A DNA stretch of 64,000 bases from Amoebophrya sp. A120 (Eukaryota; Sar; Dinophyceae; Syndiniales; Amoebophryaceae). The position numbers and the translations under genes are program-made. A model generated the notes under the pieces. The model ran no database searches. It had not been told where the DNA came from and saw only the letters and a program-made list of their open reading frames with translations. The stretch lies in contig CAJINV010000015.1 in the NCBI GenBank assembly GCA_905178155.1, forward strand, positions 1,403,440 to 1,467,439. The letters run 5' to 3'. This document shows, piece after piece, positions 23,030-34,548 of this stretch (position 1 is its first letter; every line of letters begins with the position of its first letter).

Positions 23030-25090
23030 GATTCGTATCGTATCAACAGAAGGCAAGACGCTGCAGCCCCCAGCGGCGCCAGCGTTCGGGCTGGCGCTCC
23101 ATGCCGCGCAGGGGGCTACTTGGACGGGCCTCATTTGTCTTGGATTCGGGAGCCGCCGCCGCGTCCGGGGCCGCGGGTAGCTCCGCACCGCGATGGCCCG
23201 GGCAAATGGGCGCAGGGCTAGAGGCTCAGCGCGTGAGTTCGGCAGATTGCGCGAACCCGGGGGCCTGCGATTCTTGGCGCGGTTTTCTGGCCTACCTCGC
23301 GGCCCTGCCTTCTGCCGCGGCCTGCCGCACTAGATAGTAGACCCGTGCGGGCGGTTCGATAGGGTGGGGGGGGCCCGGTCTGTACCCGCGGCGTGCGGGT
23401 GTGGAAGGGCGGCAAGCAACCGGAGATCGGGGCGGGGGGGTATTGCGTCACCCACTTCGGTGATTTGGCCGGGTGGGCTGGTTCGTTGGAGGCGGTCCGC
23501 GTACTCTCTGGCCCCCCGAGATTCGTATGGAAGGGATTTGTCCCAGGAGGGGCGCCCAAGCTAAGTCGTGCATCTTTGGGCCATTGCGAATATAAACAGA
23601 AGGGGGCGCGCGATGGAGAGATCAAGCAGGTGGGGCTGCGCACTGGTTTCGGGACCGCTTTCGGAGGAGCCTGGGCGCAGGAGTTTGGCGCCGTGTGCAA
23701 GAGCGCCAGCGCGGGGCACTCGCGGGGTGTGGTGCTGGTGACGAGGTAGCGGGGCCTTGCGCGCAGTGGTGCGCGGGCGCCCGGCCCGCGGGCCCGCCTG
23801 GAGCGCTGTCGGCGACGCACGAAAGTCCTCCGAACTGCAAGCGCCCCGCTCTCAGCTCCTTCCGCCATTCGGGCGGCAGGGCGCGCGCGCTTGGGAAAAA
23901 GCAGAAGCGCCTGCCGCTCGGGAAAAAGCGGAAGCGCCTATCTGCCGGCCCGCGGCCGGGCAGGCTGCGCGCGAGAGCCCCCTGATGTTGTACAGCCCGG
24001 CCGGGGTGCTGGCGCCGCGCTTGCCAATGTTCGGGCCGGCGCCGGCGGGCCGCCCGGGCCCCTCATAGGGTCCAACTGGATCGGGGCCCTGTTGGGTTGC
24101 AAAATCCCTTCGGAGCGCCGCGTCAGACCCCTGCCGCTATGGGCAAATGGCGATCCGGCCGTCCCGCAACTCAAAAACGCCTATGGAGTTGGCTACTACG
24201 AGCCTCGCGGCGGGCGGCAATCGCAGGCCGCCGAAGTCGTCGACCCTATGTCGCGTCTCCTCTCGCGCAAAACACCGGACACGTTTGCACTAGGGCCGAA
24301 AGCGACTGACGAGGGGCCAGAGGCATACATGCATGGAGCGCCAAATCGCAACAACGTCAGCCATTTCGTTTTTGGCCAGAAAGGACGCTCATCGATCGAC
24401 CCGCACAGAAGCGCTCTGCTCACGAGCGGAGATGCCCGGAAGCCGGTTCGCACGCGACAAGGAGTCGAATTGCAAAGCTACCCGCTGACTCAGTCGCAAG
24501 TCGCTCAGCTCGTGCTGAGGATGGAACCGTGACGGAAGGAGGGACAGCGAGCAGGGTTCAGCCAGCCTGGTCACGTTGAGGAGGAGAGCTCGAAAGCGAA
24601 CGGCGAGCGAACGGCGAAGGCGCCACACCTTCAGCGGCGGCGCGGCGGCGCGCCGCGCCGATAGGAAGCGGCCGCCCGCCGGCCGCGGCCCGGAAATTGC
24701 CGCGCGGGCTTTGCGGCCGGCGCGCCTATTTCGATCGCCCGGGGCCCGGGCCTGCCGTCTCGGGGCGGCGGGCCTACACGAATCCGGGCCGGCCACGCGC
24801 CACTAGCGAGTCGCGCGCCACTAGTCGCGCGCCCCGCGCGGCCCGCCTTGTGCTGGCCGGGGGGGCCCGCGCCGCCTGTGGCTTTGGCCTTTCGCAGGCC
24901 CTTGCGGGCGAATTCCGAGAACGCATAGGGCCCCCGGGGGCCATGCTTTCGGGGGCCGGTGCGCGCCCCGCCCCTGCGGCGCGTGCGCGCAGCACCTACG
25001 CAGCGCTGCCGGGAGTGTCGCAGGCACGCACCGACCCAGGTTTGCTCGCGGGCCGAGGGGCGCGTGCCTGGTGTTTGTTTTTTTCCGTAT
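23030..25090. other. GC-rich island 1
   Basis: About 2 kb of conspicuously G+C-rich sequence with CGCG runs, sharply different from the neighbouring mixed-composition DNA. Open frames are long on both strands, as expected from low stop-codon density, but are rich in Arg/Ala/Pro/Gly and overlap each other. I could not support a protein, rRNA or tRNA. It contains no introner motif. Confidence 0.6.
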
Positions 25091-25371
25091 CGCCATCGTG
25101 TCCGTCTTGATTAATGCGAGGCCTATTTGTTGCTTCTTGCTTGGCGGGCCGCTGTCTTGATGCGTGACTGAAAAGGGCACCGCCCTGTGTGTTCGGGCTG
25201 TGGGTTGTCTCTGTGTTGTCTCCGTCTGCTGCCCAGTGCAGCTTTTATTTTCATTCTGTGCGGTTTCTCGATGTCGGTGCCGAGCAAGGTTGATGTAGTG
25301 AGCTCTTGTGAACATACCGCAAATCAGTTGATCTACCGCAGCTTCTGAGCAGCCTTGCGATTGCAAACACA
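25091..25371. other. Short intergenic stretch upstream of gene 6
   Basis: Transition from the GC-rich island back to normal composition. Nothing specific seen. Confidence 0.5.
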
Positions 25372-25737
25372 ATGACAACCAACGCTCCCCAAACTCTCCC
25401 TGCTTCCGGCGATCCAGATAGCCCGATCGAAATCATCCTACCTGGAGCTGGCAATAGGAACTCCGCAGGTGGATCTGGATCATCCTCTTCGTCCCCCGAC
25501 GCCTCTTCCACCAGCACGGACGCCGTAACAGACAACCTTAGCTTCCTCCTTATGCTCGTCCTAGTGGGCTGCCTGAGTTACTGCGTCGCCCACGCCGTGG
25601 TGAAGGGCGCAAGGGTGACAACTTGTTTGGAAGAGGAGAACAGTCTTCGTTGCAGTCTCGCCGACTTGGACGGGCGAGCTCTTTCAGGTTCGGAGAACTA
25701 CAACAGGAGTAAGATGAACAAAAACAAGTCCTCGTGA
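25372..25737 (+). CDS. Gene 6: small single-pass membrane protein, 121 aa
   Basis: Not recognised. An uninterrupted frame with a Ser/Gly/Thr-rich first 50 residues (a run of Ser near residue 40), one hydrophobic segment of about 22 residues (LSFLLMLVLVGCLSYCVAHAVV, about residues 60-81) and a polar, Lys/Asn-rich tail. No N-terminal signal peptide. The ATG follows an ACA context. It is supported only by the open frame and the membrane segment. Confidence 0.5.
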   Translation: MTTNAPQTLPASGDPDSPIEIILPGAGNRNSAGGSGSSSSSPDASSTSTDAVTDNLSFLLMLVLVGCLSYCVAHAVVKGARVTTCLEEENSLRCSLADLDGRALSGSENYNRSKMNKNKSS

Positions 25738-26175
25738 CACATTGCACTTGAATTGGGGCGTCTTCTCTCTCGACAAGCTACTGACTTGTCCGAGGTGCTG
25801 ATTGATGTTCTTCACGAGCCATTTTTTTTGCTTTCCGCGCGGCCGCGGCTTTGGGCAATGACTTGGGCTTCGCTTATTTCTCAAGCAGAGGCTTGAAGAC
25901 AATCTGCGCGTGCTGCTCTACTCCGTCTTTAAAAAGAGACGGCAAACAAGATGGAGCAGAAATGCGGTAAACGTAGTCGAGCGACGAGGAGCGAGACACG
26001 ACATCCACTCCATCCTTCAAGGAGCGACTCCGTCTCGTGCGATGTTGAAATAACGGTCGAGAGTTTTAAAGACAGTTTCCAGGAGCGAAAAATCTTCATC
26101 CTACCGAGCTTCCCGCTCATTTAGTTGTTTTCCACCGCCACCTGTTTCCATTTGCTATAACAAAAACTCGCAAGC
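25738..26175. other. Intergenic, no gene seen
   Basis: About 0.44 kb between genes 6 and 7, no supported feature. Confidence 0.5.
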
Positions 26176-28191
26176 ATGTTCCTCCGGGCAAAGGCCCGCT
26201 CTGCCGCGGCGGCTGCCGCTAAGGAGGCCGCCGCTATCAAATGCAAAAGTGTCTGGGTCTGGAGAAGTGGAACTTGTCATGCTAAATCTGAATGATGCAA
26301 AAATCTGTGTTGCGTGAGTGCCAAAAGCTGTCCGCTTTTGAACAAGTTGAGAGGGAGTCTCTCATGCAGGAAAGGCATGATAGAGACCTCAAAGAATCTG
26401 CAATGCTGGGTCTCGCATTCCAGACCTCATGGGTCATGGAAAACCTGCATCACAAATCTTGCATTCTTCCAGACCCAGACATTTTTACAATCCATAGCCG
26501 CGCCGGTGAAGCAAGTGCCCATGTCGCTCTGTTGCCACGGAAACACGTACGCGTTTCACTATTTGAACCACCCCGGCTATGGATGTGTTAGGTTTGAAAT
26601 CGTGAAAGTTGAAATAGTTTGTCATGCATAAAACGGAAACCAGTTAGACCTACAGTTTGTAGTCGGCGCGTCACAAATTTTCCCGGTTGTGGAAGCGAGT
26701 CTCTCATGCGGTTTAGGGCAAAAGAGTTGCCTTCTGTCATGCTAGTTAGCAGCCCAACTTTTGACCCTTACCAGGACTATAATCTGCCTCCCGTGGGTCC
26801 TCTGCAATAGAGTCGCTTTTTGTATCGCATTTTGTGCATGAGCATGGCAAATTATTTCAACTTTGACGATTTCAAGCCTGGCGCTTCCATACCGGCGTGA
26901 TGGCAATAAGCACGCTGTTGGAAATGAAGGGGATAGTGGATATGCGAGCAAATTTCACGCAGGAAAACATCGAGGCACTGAAGGTGAGGGATGATTTTCT
27001 GGGGTTTACAGATCATATTGTACACTAGTTGAGGTAGAAATGGAATTCGAATTCGTTTCAATCTTGTATTGCAGAAGCTCGCATCAGGAGCGGGACTTGT
27101 CATGCAAAAAAGTACTTTATAAAGTGTAATTAAAAATCAAAGTACAGGAATTCGACGCCGAGCTGGCACGAAAAGGGCAGATAGCACTGGATCACGATTT
27201 GGCGGTGAACTTTTTGGATCTGGAATACATTGACGAGACCCTCCCTAGGCTCTTGATCGAAAAGGAGCTGTGTCAACAGGTACTACAGCGTTCCAGTGGA
27301 TGAAAATTTCTCATACATGATGACACACTACTAGAGTTCGTGTTTGTCATGCACTCCAACACTAAGGGTAATAAAGTATGACTTTCAAATTCTATCAGGC
27401 CCAACTCGACGTGCTGCAAAGGAAGGATGGGGATTTTTCGCCCGTGAAGTCTCTCGAAGGAAAAAAGAAAGACGCGGTAAACGCTGCCATGCTGAAGATG
27501 CCCGCCGCGTACAAGAAAAAGATGTTGGAAGACTCACTGCACGTCATCGAGAGCTTTGTGGACACAGGGTACAAAAACTTGAAGTCTTTTGTTAAAATGA
27601 CTTTTTGATGTTGTAAGATCACCTTTTTTGTTGTTTCACCCTGCATGACAAATTGAAACTCTGGTGTTGACGCGCATGGCAAACACAAAAATGACCTTAC
27701 AAGGTACCGCAACGAATCGGACGCTATGCAGGCCTTGCTGTACTACTGCACTCTATCGCAAGAAAAGACTGTTTCACTGTAAACTTGTGATGCATGATAG
27801 AATGCATCGCAGACGCATTTGTCTTGCTACACATGCTGCGAGGCATTATCTTTTTCAATGTGTTTTTTCTCAGGAAGTACGCATGGCAGGTTTTCCTTGT
27901 CGTGTGTAACGAACTTGTGATGCAAAACTTGTAAAATCCTTACAGTGAAGCACTTTTTTCGTACGATGCACTCTGATGGAATCTCCAGACCTCGAACTGG
28001 ACGCAAAACAGACGAAAAAAATTTCGGCGAAAGCAACCGAGGTGCGACAGTGGGCGGAGAAGTTGTATACGTCGGGGGACAAATCCGCGATCAAGCAGGC
28101 GGACGTTGAGGGCAAGTTGAAGGAGATGAAGACCACTTGCAATCCGGTGGTGGTGGACAAGTTGAAGGCTCTCATCAAGGAGCAGCAGTGA
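26176..28191 (+). CDS. Gene 7: protein with Hsp70-lid-like C-terminus, 263 aa
   Basis: Exons 26176-26234, 26502-26577, 26897-26983, 27148-27279, 27399-27568, 27704-27753 and 27974-28191 sum to 792 nt. Introns 1, 2 and 6 are introners (A, G, I); introns 26984-27147, 27280-27398 and 27569-27703 are GT-AG. The N-terminus (MFLRAKARSAAAAAAKEAAA) is basic and Ala-rich and could be an organelle-targeting peptide. The last about 90 residues (DAMQALLYYCTLMES..., EVRQWAEKLYTSGDKS, KLKEMKTTCNPVV) resemble the helical lid of Hsp70 proteins, where EV..WL.......E.K.KELE..CNP is typical. No ATPase or substrate-binding beta domain is present, so it is not a chaperone of the usual kind. The resemblance is by eye and could be chance among helical proteins. 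Confidence 0.7.
26235..26496. mobile_element. Introner I22, family A
   Basis: Perfect GCCGC duplication. Same subfamily and orientation as I35; reverse complement of I29. Confidence 0.92.
26578..26891. mobile_element. Introner I23, family G
   Basis: Begins TATGGATGTGTTAGGTTTGA, ends with the inverted block (GATTTCAAGCCTGGCGCTTCCATA), perfect CCGGC duplication. Confidence 0.9.
27754..27968. mobile_element. Introner I24, family I
   Basis: TATCGCAAGAAAAGAC ... CACTTTTTTCGTACGATG with a perfect CACTC duplication. The terminal ATA has become ATG. Confidence 0.85.
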
Positions 28192-29629
28192 AGATGAAAA
28201 AGCGATAGGGAAGATGAAAGGCATCAGTTCGTGAACAGCCGCTTACCTGTTCCTTGCACTTTGCACCGACGCGAGTGTGCCTTGTCATCCTTCTCGATAC
28301 GTAGAAACATCAAAACCTTCCGAGCGGGCATTGAAAAAGAGCCACGCACGACGAACCTTTGCGTAGACAGAAGGTGTCGTGGGCCTCGCATGGGGACGGG
28401 CGCGGTTTTGCTTCTTCTAGAGAGCAACCGGGAAAGTAGATTCGAGTGAACAGCAAATGCGTCCTTTCGTGTGTTCATTCGCCAGCTCGCACACAGCGAA
28501 GTGGTTTTTTTTTGGAGCACAGCAACAAGATTATAGCACTTCCTTATGTCGAAGCAAGTTGAGCTTTTGGTTTTGTGCATACTGTTTGTGCATAATCAGA
28601 CTTTTCCCGCCTTTTGGCACGTACTCCGTTTGTCCTGACTCAACTCTATTTTTTTTCCCGCCCTACTTTGGCGATGTTAATACTTGAGAGATGGAGTTTG
28701 TATGGAAGCAAAGCTGACACTAAGTCTCTTTTTTCTTGGAAGATTTTATCACTTGGAATTAGCTAGAAGAAATACCACGGACTATTCTGTTCGTGTTCTT
28801 CTGTTTGAGTTTCGTCTTCATCACAATTAGTCTCTGTTTTGCTTTTCAGGACAAATTGTAGAGCAAGAGATTGCTCAAAATCTTGCTTTTGCTTAGTCGC
28901 TTAAGTGCTAGACCACTTGCATGCACATAATTTGTCTAGTTGTAAAATCTAAATCCTTCGATGAACTGACTACAGCCACGTCGTTGTAGCCTGTTTGCCC
29001 AGGAGTTTTTTTTAGCGCTAACAACTATATCCAACCGATCTCCGTTGATCTCTCCGCGCCTCTTGGGCTGATAAATTAGTCTAGCACGACTTCTACTAGT
29101 GCCAGGTTTTGTTTAAATAAGTGCTTTCTTCATTATCATTTCGGTTTGTAAACACGGCAGGTTTGACCTAGAAAAATAGGTCAGCCGGAAAACTCGCAGC
29201 TGCACCTGTTTTCCACGATTTTTCCAAAATTGAATATACTTTCCTCCTTCAGTTTATATCGTGTGTGCAACTTTTTGGTTCGTTTTTGTTTCATTTTCGT
29301 TTCGCTGCTGAAGAATTTTGAATTTCTCGAGTGGATAAGAATTCTAAACTTCTGCAGAAAGAATCCTTTTTGCTGTTTCTCTACTTCGAAAAAGGCTTAC
29401 TGGTCTTTTCAAACCGAAGCAGTTGTTTTTTTTTGGTCAACATCATTGCACGACCTTCACAAGATTTCATCTTCGAACCCCTCGTCTCTGTGCGTTCGAT
29501 TCGTCTACTCCTACCTTTCACAGGCCCATTGGACACGGTTTTACTAGGACGATAACATCACCGCGCCGAAGCTGATACCAAGTTCCTTGGAAAGTACCTA
29601 ACTGTTGGACCACGAAGACCATTGCCACC
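28192..29629. other. Intergenic, genes 7-8
   Basis: About 1.4 kb, T-rich in its second half. The open frames here have no recognisable features. The same sequence recurs at 34549-35986 in the duplicated block. Confidence 0.55.
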
Positions 29630-32573
29630 ATGTCTGGTTCTGCCCGCTGTGCTGAGGAGAGCATCAACAGTGTGGAGGCACATCTGGAACAAACGGGTTG
29701 CATCACTGCGAAAAACGCAGAACTACATGCCGCAGTGCTTGTGGAGCCGACACCGGGCAGCGGGCTGAATGCAGACCCACACGTAGATCCTGATCCGGGG
29801 AGCTGCTGCCACGCGCAACCCGGAATGTTGGGGCTAAATGCGGATGATGAAGAACAGAGTATCACAAAAATTCCGAATTATGACGAGAATTGTACTACAA
29901 GTTCTGAACAACATCCAGCAGCTCCGGACCTTGCTACAGCGCACGGTGCCAACAAGACCCCCACCAGCGCCGCCATTATCTCTGGTGTTCCCGCCGCGGC
30001 GGCCCAATCCGCAAAGGAACGCACCAAGACCCCCGAGGAAGGAGCTGAAGACGCAGGCCAAGAAGTTAAAACAAATGACTCTACTGCGACCACAGAAGTA
30101 TCAGCAACGATGTTTCATTCGTCTACAGAGCCTGTGAACAAGCCAACTTCCGTATCCCGAGAAAAAAGTGCTACAGTTACACACTTGTTGGAGCTTCTGC
30201 ATCACAAATTTTCTCTGTGTGGTAGAGAAAATTTGTAATGCGACGATCACAAGGGAAAACAGGAAGGAAACGAAGCACCGAAGCATTTCCTGCATGAGAA
30301 AGGTTGTCTCTGTTGCCAGTCTTGCATGACAATGTGTAACTGTAACACTTTTTTCTTGCGATATTCCTACGCCCTCCAGCACAAAACTTCTTCCGCAGCT
30401 GACCTCCTGAACATGCTCACAACGGCAGCGAACAAAGACAATAAAGTCTTCGACTCACCCGGAAATGTTGATCCCATCGCTTCTTCGTTACTCACGCCTA
30501 CCACAGCGAATAACCATTACACCTTCAGTGGGATTGATGGTTCCTCGAACAAGGACCAGCTGGATTTTAACACGTACATCACGTCCAAAGTGGGCAATCT
30601 TTCCGGCGGCTCTGCGGGCAGCACAACCTGCTCGAGTTTTGTCAGCCGGAGCAGTTCGCGGACGGGCAATGGCGCTACGTACACGACCGGGTTTCATCTC
30701 CCCCCAAATGGCCTGTCAGCTGGTGACCACAGGGGCACAACAACTCCTGGGATCATGATGAACAACAACGGGGGGACCACAACTGCTTACCAAGATCACC
30801 ACGTTAATGCCGACAGTTACTGCTCAAGCGCCGCCAAGGCAAACATGCTGTCTGATTTGAAACTCTCCAACAGCTCGCTTCTGTTCCCAGAAGACGGCTT
30901 CGAATCCTCCCCCGACGTCTCCGAAAACGGCTCGTCTCGCCCGCAATCCGCCGGTAAGGAGCCGATCTGCAACTCAAAGTCGAATTTGCCAACTGTGATT
31001 GACGAAGAGGACGACGAGCATTTGGAAAATTTATCCAGTCCGGTGGCTTGCGACCACGAAACCAGCGGGTCGAGTGAGAACGGGATGATGTTGTGCGGCT
31101 CTGAAGATGTTCTTTTCGGAGATGGTGAAAAGAAACATGGTTCTTGCAACGAAGAACAATTCAAAACAGTAGAAAATCATCGCGGTGAAGGTCATGATGA
31201 GCACCTGCATGAAGATGACCACAACTGTAACGACAGCTGCAATGACTCGTTGGAAGTTGGGGAAGAGGCGGTGAAACCGGAAATCATGCAGGAGGTGATG
31301 CGCCGGACGACCAGTGTCCGGTCCACGAAAAGTGCTGTTGGGCCCACTCAGTTGAATATGCAACAGCAGCATCTTCTTCATCAATTTCCAGGTTGTAGTC
31401 ATCTCGTCGGGAATGAGATGGAGGACGATAGCGTCAAGATCATGGAATCGATTGACGGGCCTATAACTACGGAGGCTCGACCGCACGTGCAGTCTCTGCA
31501 CGAAGAGCAAACACCAGTAGACCACGATGCGAACAGTTGTACCCACGCGCATTTTATGCACTGCAAAAGTATCGTACTCGTATGAATTGCAGGTATGCAT
31601 GACAAATCTGGTTTCCTACCCAAATCTGCATTACAAATTCCAATTTTCTTCCTGATAAAATTTGTCATGCGATTTATACCAGTGCGATACTTTAACTTTT
31701 GCAATGCATACACTTTCTCGCACAGCAATTCAGCCGCACCTACCAGCAGAAAGCGGAAGACGCCATGCAGGATATGATGACCAAGAGTATCCAGGTGGTC
31801 ACGAAAACTGCAGCGTCAGCAGGGGCTACAATGGCAGCCGCCACGACGGGTGGCGGAACGACCTGTAGTTCTACCATGAACTACCACCAGCAACAAATCT
31901 TGGAAGCCAATTTGTTGCAGCAAGGAGATCCCAATCGTTCATCCATATCACAGAATTTATCTTCCCCAACCCGGACGACGAAAATGATGATGAACAAATA
32001 CGGAGAATCTTACTTTAACAACGCTCTGCTCCGTCGGGTCGACACTTCCTCTCCGGGTTCACCGATTTTGGTTCATCCGAAGGCGTCACCGGACTATTCA
32101 GTGCAAAAGCATCGTACTCGTAGTAATTGCAACTATGCATGACAAATCTGGATTCTTAGCTAAATTAGCATTACAAATTGAATTTTTTTTTTTCCTTTTG
32201 ATAAAATTTGTGTTGCAATTATTGCTCCTACTGCGATACTTTTGCAATCCATACGGACGGCGCTCCTGCGACAATTACTATCGGGGAGGAGTTTTCGATT
32301 TTGGGAGCAGACGATGATGAAGATGAAAACAACACGGTTATCCTGAGTAAAAACGTCCCCACACCAGAGTTGTCATGCAGATTTGCAATGACAGGAACAT
32401 TTGTAATGCGCATCACCAGGAGAGGCATTTTTAGTGGTGTTTTGGAATTTGTAATGCTGTAAACAGGATGAGCAGATGGATTTCTGATGCAGCTGGCCTT
32501 GCGAACCTGCACTACACTACGGACTGCAACTTGTGATGCGTGACCCCCAAAAGTTCTAGGTTTGTGTTGCAAA
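29630..32573 (+). CDS. Gene 8, 5' part, first copy (truncated at N)
   Basis: Identical to the 5' portion of gene 8 at 35987-38930. Exons 29630-30152, 30369-31554, 31716-32094 and 32259-32338, then the reading stops within introner I28 at the N. If the duplication is an assembly artefact this is not a separate gene; if real, it is a 5' fragment without the KH domain. Confidence 0.7.
30153..30363. mobile_element. Introner I25, family E
   Basis: TATCCCGAGAAAAAAGTG ... CACTTTTTTCTTGCGATA, flanks TTCCG / TTCCT (4/5). Confidence 0.88.
31555..31710. mobile_element. Introner I26, family C
   Basis: TATGCACTGCAAAAGTATCG ... TTTTGCAATGCATA, flanks CATTT / CACTT (4/5). Confidence 0.88.
32095..32253. 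mobile_element. Introner I27, family C
   Basis: TATTCAGTGCAAAAGCATCG ... CGATACTTTTGCAATCCATA, perfect CGGAC duplication. Confidence 0.92.
32339..32573. mobile_element. Introner I28, family B, cut off by the N
   Basis: Left end TATCCTGAGTAAAAACGTCC after ACGGT. The right end is missing because the sequence stops at the N. The complete version is at 38696-38974. Confidence 0.9.
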
Positions 32574-32574
32574 N
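32574..32574. other. Single ambiguous base, assembly join
   Basis: The only N in the window sits exactly where copy 1 of the duplicated block ends. The next 17 bases (32575-32591) match neither side of the block. Confidence 0.9.
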
Positions 32575-32591
32575 ACAACTGGCAAAGCAGT

Positions 32592-32853
32592 TATCAAATG
32601 CAAAAATGTCTGGGTCTGGAAGATTAGAACTTGTCATGCTAAATCTGAATGATGCAAAAATCTGTGTTGCGTGAGTGCCAAAAGCTGTCCGCTTTTGAAC
32701 AAGTTGAGAGGGAGTCTCTCATGCAGGAAAGGCATGATAGAGACCTCAAAGAATCTGCAATGCTGGGTCTCGCATTCCAGACCTCATGGGTCATGGAAAA
32801 CCTGCATCACAAATCTTGCATTCTTCCAGACCCAGACATTTTTACAATCCATA
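32592..32853. mobile_element. Introner I22, second copy with foreign left end
   Basis: The right flank is GCCGC as in copy 1, but the left flank is GCAGT and the first 35 bases differ at about five positions from copy 1. The 5-bp duplication is therefore broken, consistent with a chimeric contig end. Confidence 0.8.
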
Positions 32854-32858
32854 GCCGC

Positions 32859-34548
32859 GCCGGTGAAGCAAGTGCCCATGTCGCTCTGTTGCCACGGAAA
32901 CACGTACGCGTTTCACTATTTGAACCACCCCGGCTATGGATGTGTTAGGTTTGAAATCGTGAAAGTTGAAATAGTTTGTCATGCATAAAACGGAAACCAG
33001 TTAGACCTACAGTTTGTAGTCGGCGCGTCACAAATTTTCCCGGTTGTGGAAGCGAGTCTCTCATGCGGTTTAGGGCAAAAGAGTTGCCTTCTGTCATGCT
33101 AGTTAGCAGCCCAACTTTTGACCCTTACCAGGACTATAATCTGCCTCCCGTGGGTCCTCTGCAATAGAGTCGCTTTTTGTATCGCATTTTGTGCATGAGC
33201 ATGGCAAATTATTTCAACTTTGACGATTTCAAGCCTGGCGCTTCCATACCGGCGTGATGGCAATAAGCACGCTGTTGGAAATGAAGGGGATAGTGGATAT
33301 GCGAGCAAATTTCACGCAGGAAAACATCGAGGCACTGAAGGTGAGGGATGATTTTCTGGGGTTTACAGATCATATTGTACACTAGTTGAGGTAGAAATGG
33401 AATTCGAATTCGTTTCAATCTTGTATTGCAGAAGCTCGCATCAGGAGCGGGACTTGTCATGCAAAAAAGTACTTTATAAAGTGTAATTAAAAATCAAAGT
33501 ACAGGAATTCGACGCCGAGCTGGCACGAAAAGGGCAGATAGCACTGGATCACGATTTGGCGGTGAACTTTTTGGATCTGGAATACATTGACGAGACCCTC
33601 CCTAGGCTCTTGATCGAAAAGGAGCTGTGTCAACAGGTACTACAGCGTTCCAGTGGATGAAAATTTCTCATACATGATGACACACTACTAGAGTTCGTGT
33701 TTGTCATGCACTCCAACACTAAGGGTAATAAAGTATGACTTTCAAATTCTATCAGGCCCAACTCGACGTGCTGCAAAGGAAGGATGGGGATTTTTCGCCC
33801 GTGAAGTCTCTCGAAGGAAAAAAGAAAGACGCGGTAAACGCTGCCATGCTGAAGATGCCCGCCGCGTACAAGAAAAAGATGTTGGAAGACTCACTGCACG
33901 TCATCGAGAGCTTTGTGGACACAGGGTACAAAAACTTGAAGTCTTTTGTTAAAATGACTTTTTGATGTTGTAAGATCACCTTTTTTGTTGTTTCACCCTG
34001 CATGACAAATTGAAACTCTGGTGTTGACGCGCATGGCAAACACAAAAATGACCTTACAAGGTACCGCAACGAATCGGACGCTATGCAGGCCTTGCTGTAC
34101 TACTGCACTCTATCGCAAGAAAAGACTGTTTCACTGTAAACTTGTGATGCATGATAGAATGCATCGCAGACGCATTTGTCTTGCTACACATGCTGCGAGG
34201 CATTATCTTTTTCAATGTGTTTTTTCTCAGGAAGTACGCATGGCAGGTTTTCCTTGTCGTGTGTAACGAACTTGTGATGCAAAACTTGTAAAATCCTTAC
34301 AGTGAAGCACTTTTTTCGTACGATGCACTCTGATGGAATCTCCAGACCTCGAACTGGACGCAAAACAGACGAAAAAAATTTCGGCGAAAGCAACCGAGGT
34401 GCGACAGTGGGCGGAGAAGTTGTATACGTCGGGGGACAAATCCGCGATCAAGCAGGCGGACGTTGAGGGCAAGTTGAAGGAGATGAAGACCACTTGCAAT
34501 CCGGTGGTGGTGGACAAGTTGAAGGCTCTCATCAAGGAGCAGCAGTGA
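32859..34548 (+). CDS. Gene 7, second copy lacking exon 1
   Basis: Exons 32859-32934, 33254-33340, 33505-33636, 33756-33925, 34061-34110 and 34331-34548 are identical to those of gene 7. Exon 1 with the start codon is absent. Probably an assembly duplicate, not a paralogue. Confidence 0.7.
32935..33248. mobile_element. Introner I23, second copy, family G
   Basis: Identical to 26578-26891, flanked by CCGGC. Confidence 0.88.
34111..34325. mobile_element. Introner I24, second copy, family I
   Basis: Identical to 27754-27968, flanked by CACTC. Confidence 0.85.

Larger units (their letters stand above)
26270..32573. repeat. Exact 6.3-kb duplication, copy 1
   Basis: Matches 32627-38930 at a constant offset of 6357 bp with no difference in any stretch I compared, including every translated frame. 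It holds most of gene 7, the intergenic region and the 5' part of gene 8. It stops abruptly inside introner I28, directly before the only N of the window (32574). An unmerged contig overlap is the simplest reading. Confidence 0.9.

Noticed and set aside
23218-24532. Long open frames on both strands in GC-rich island 1
   Set aside because: They overlap, are dominated by Arg/Ala/Pro/Gly, and are expected in very GC-rich DNA; no motif or spliced continuation supports them.
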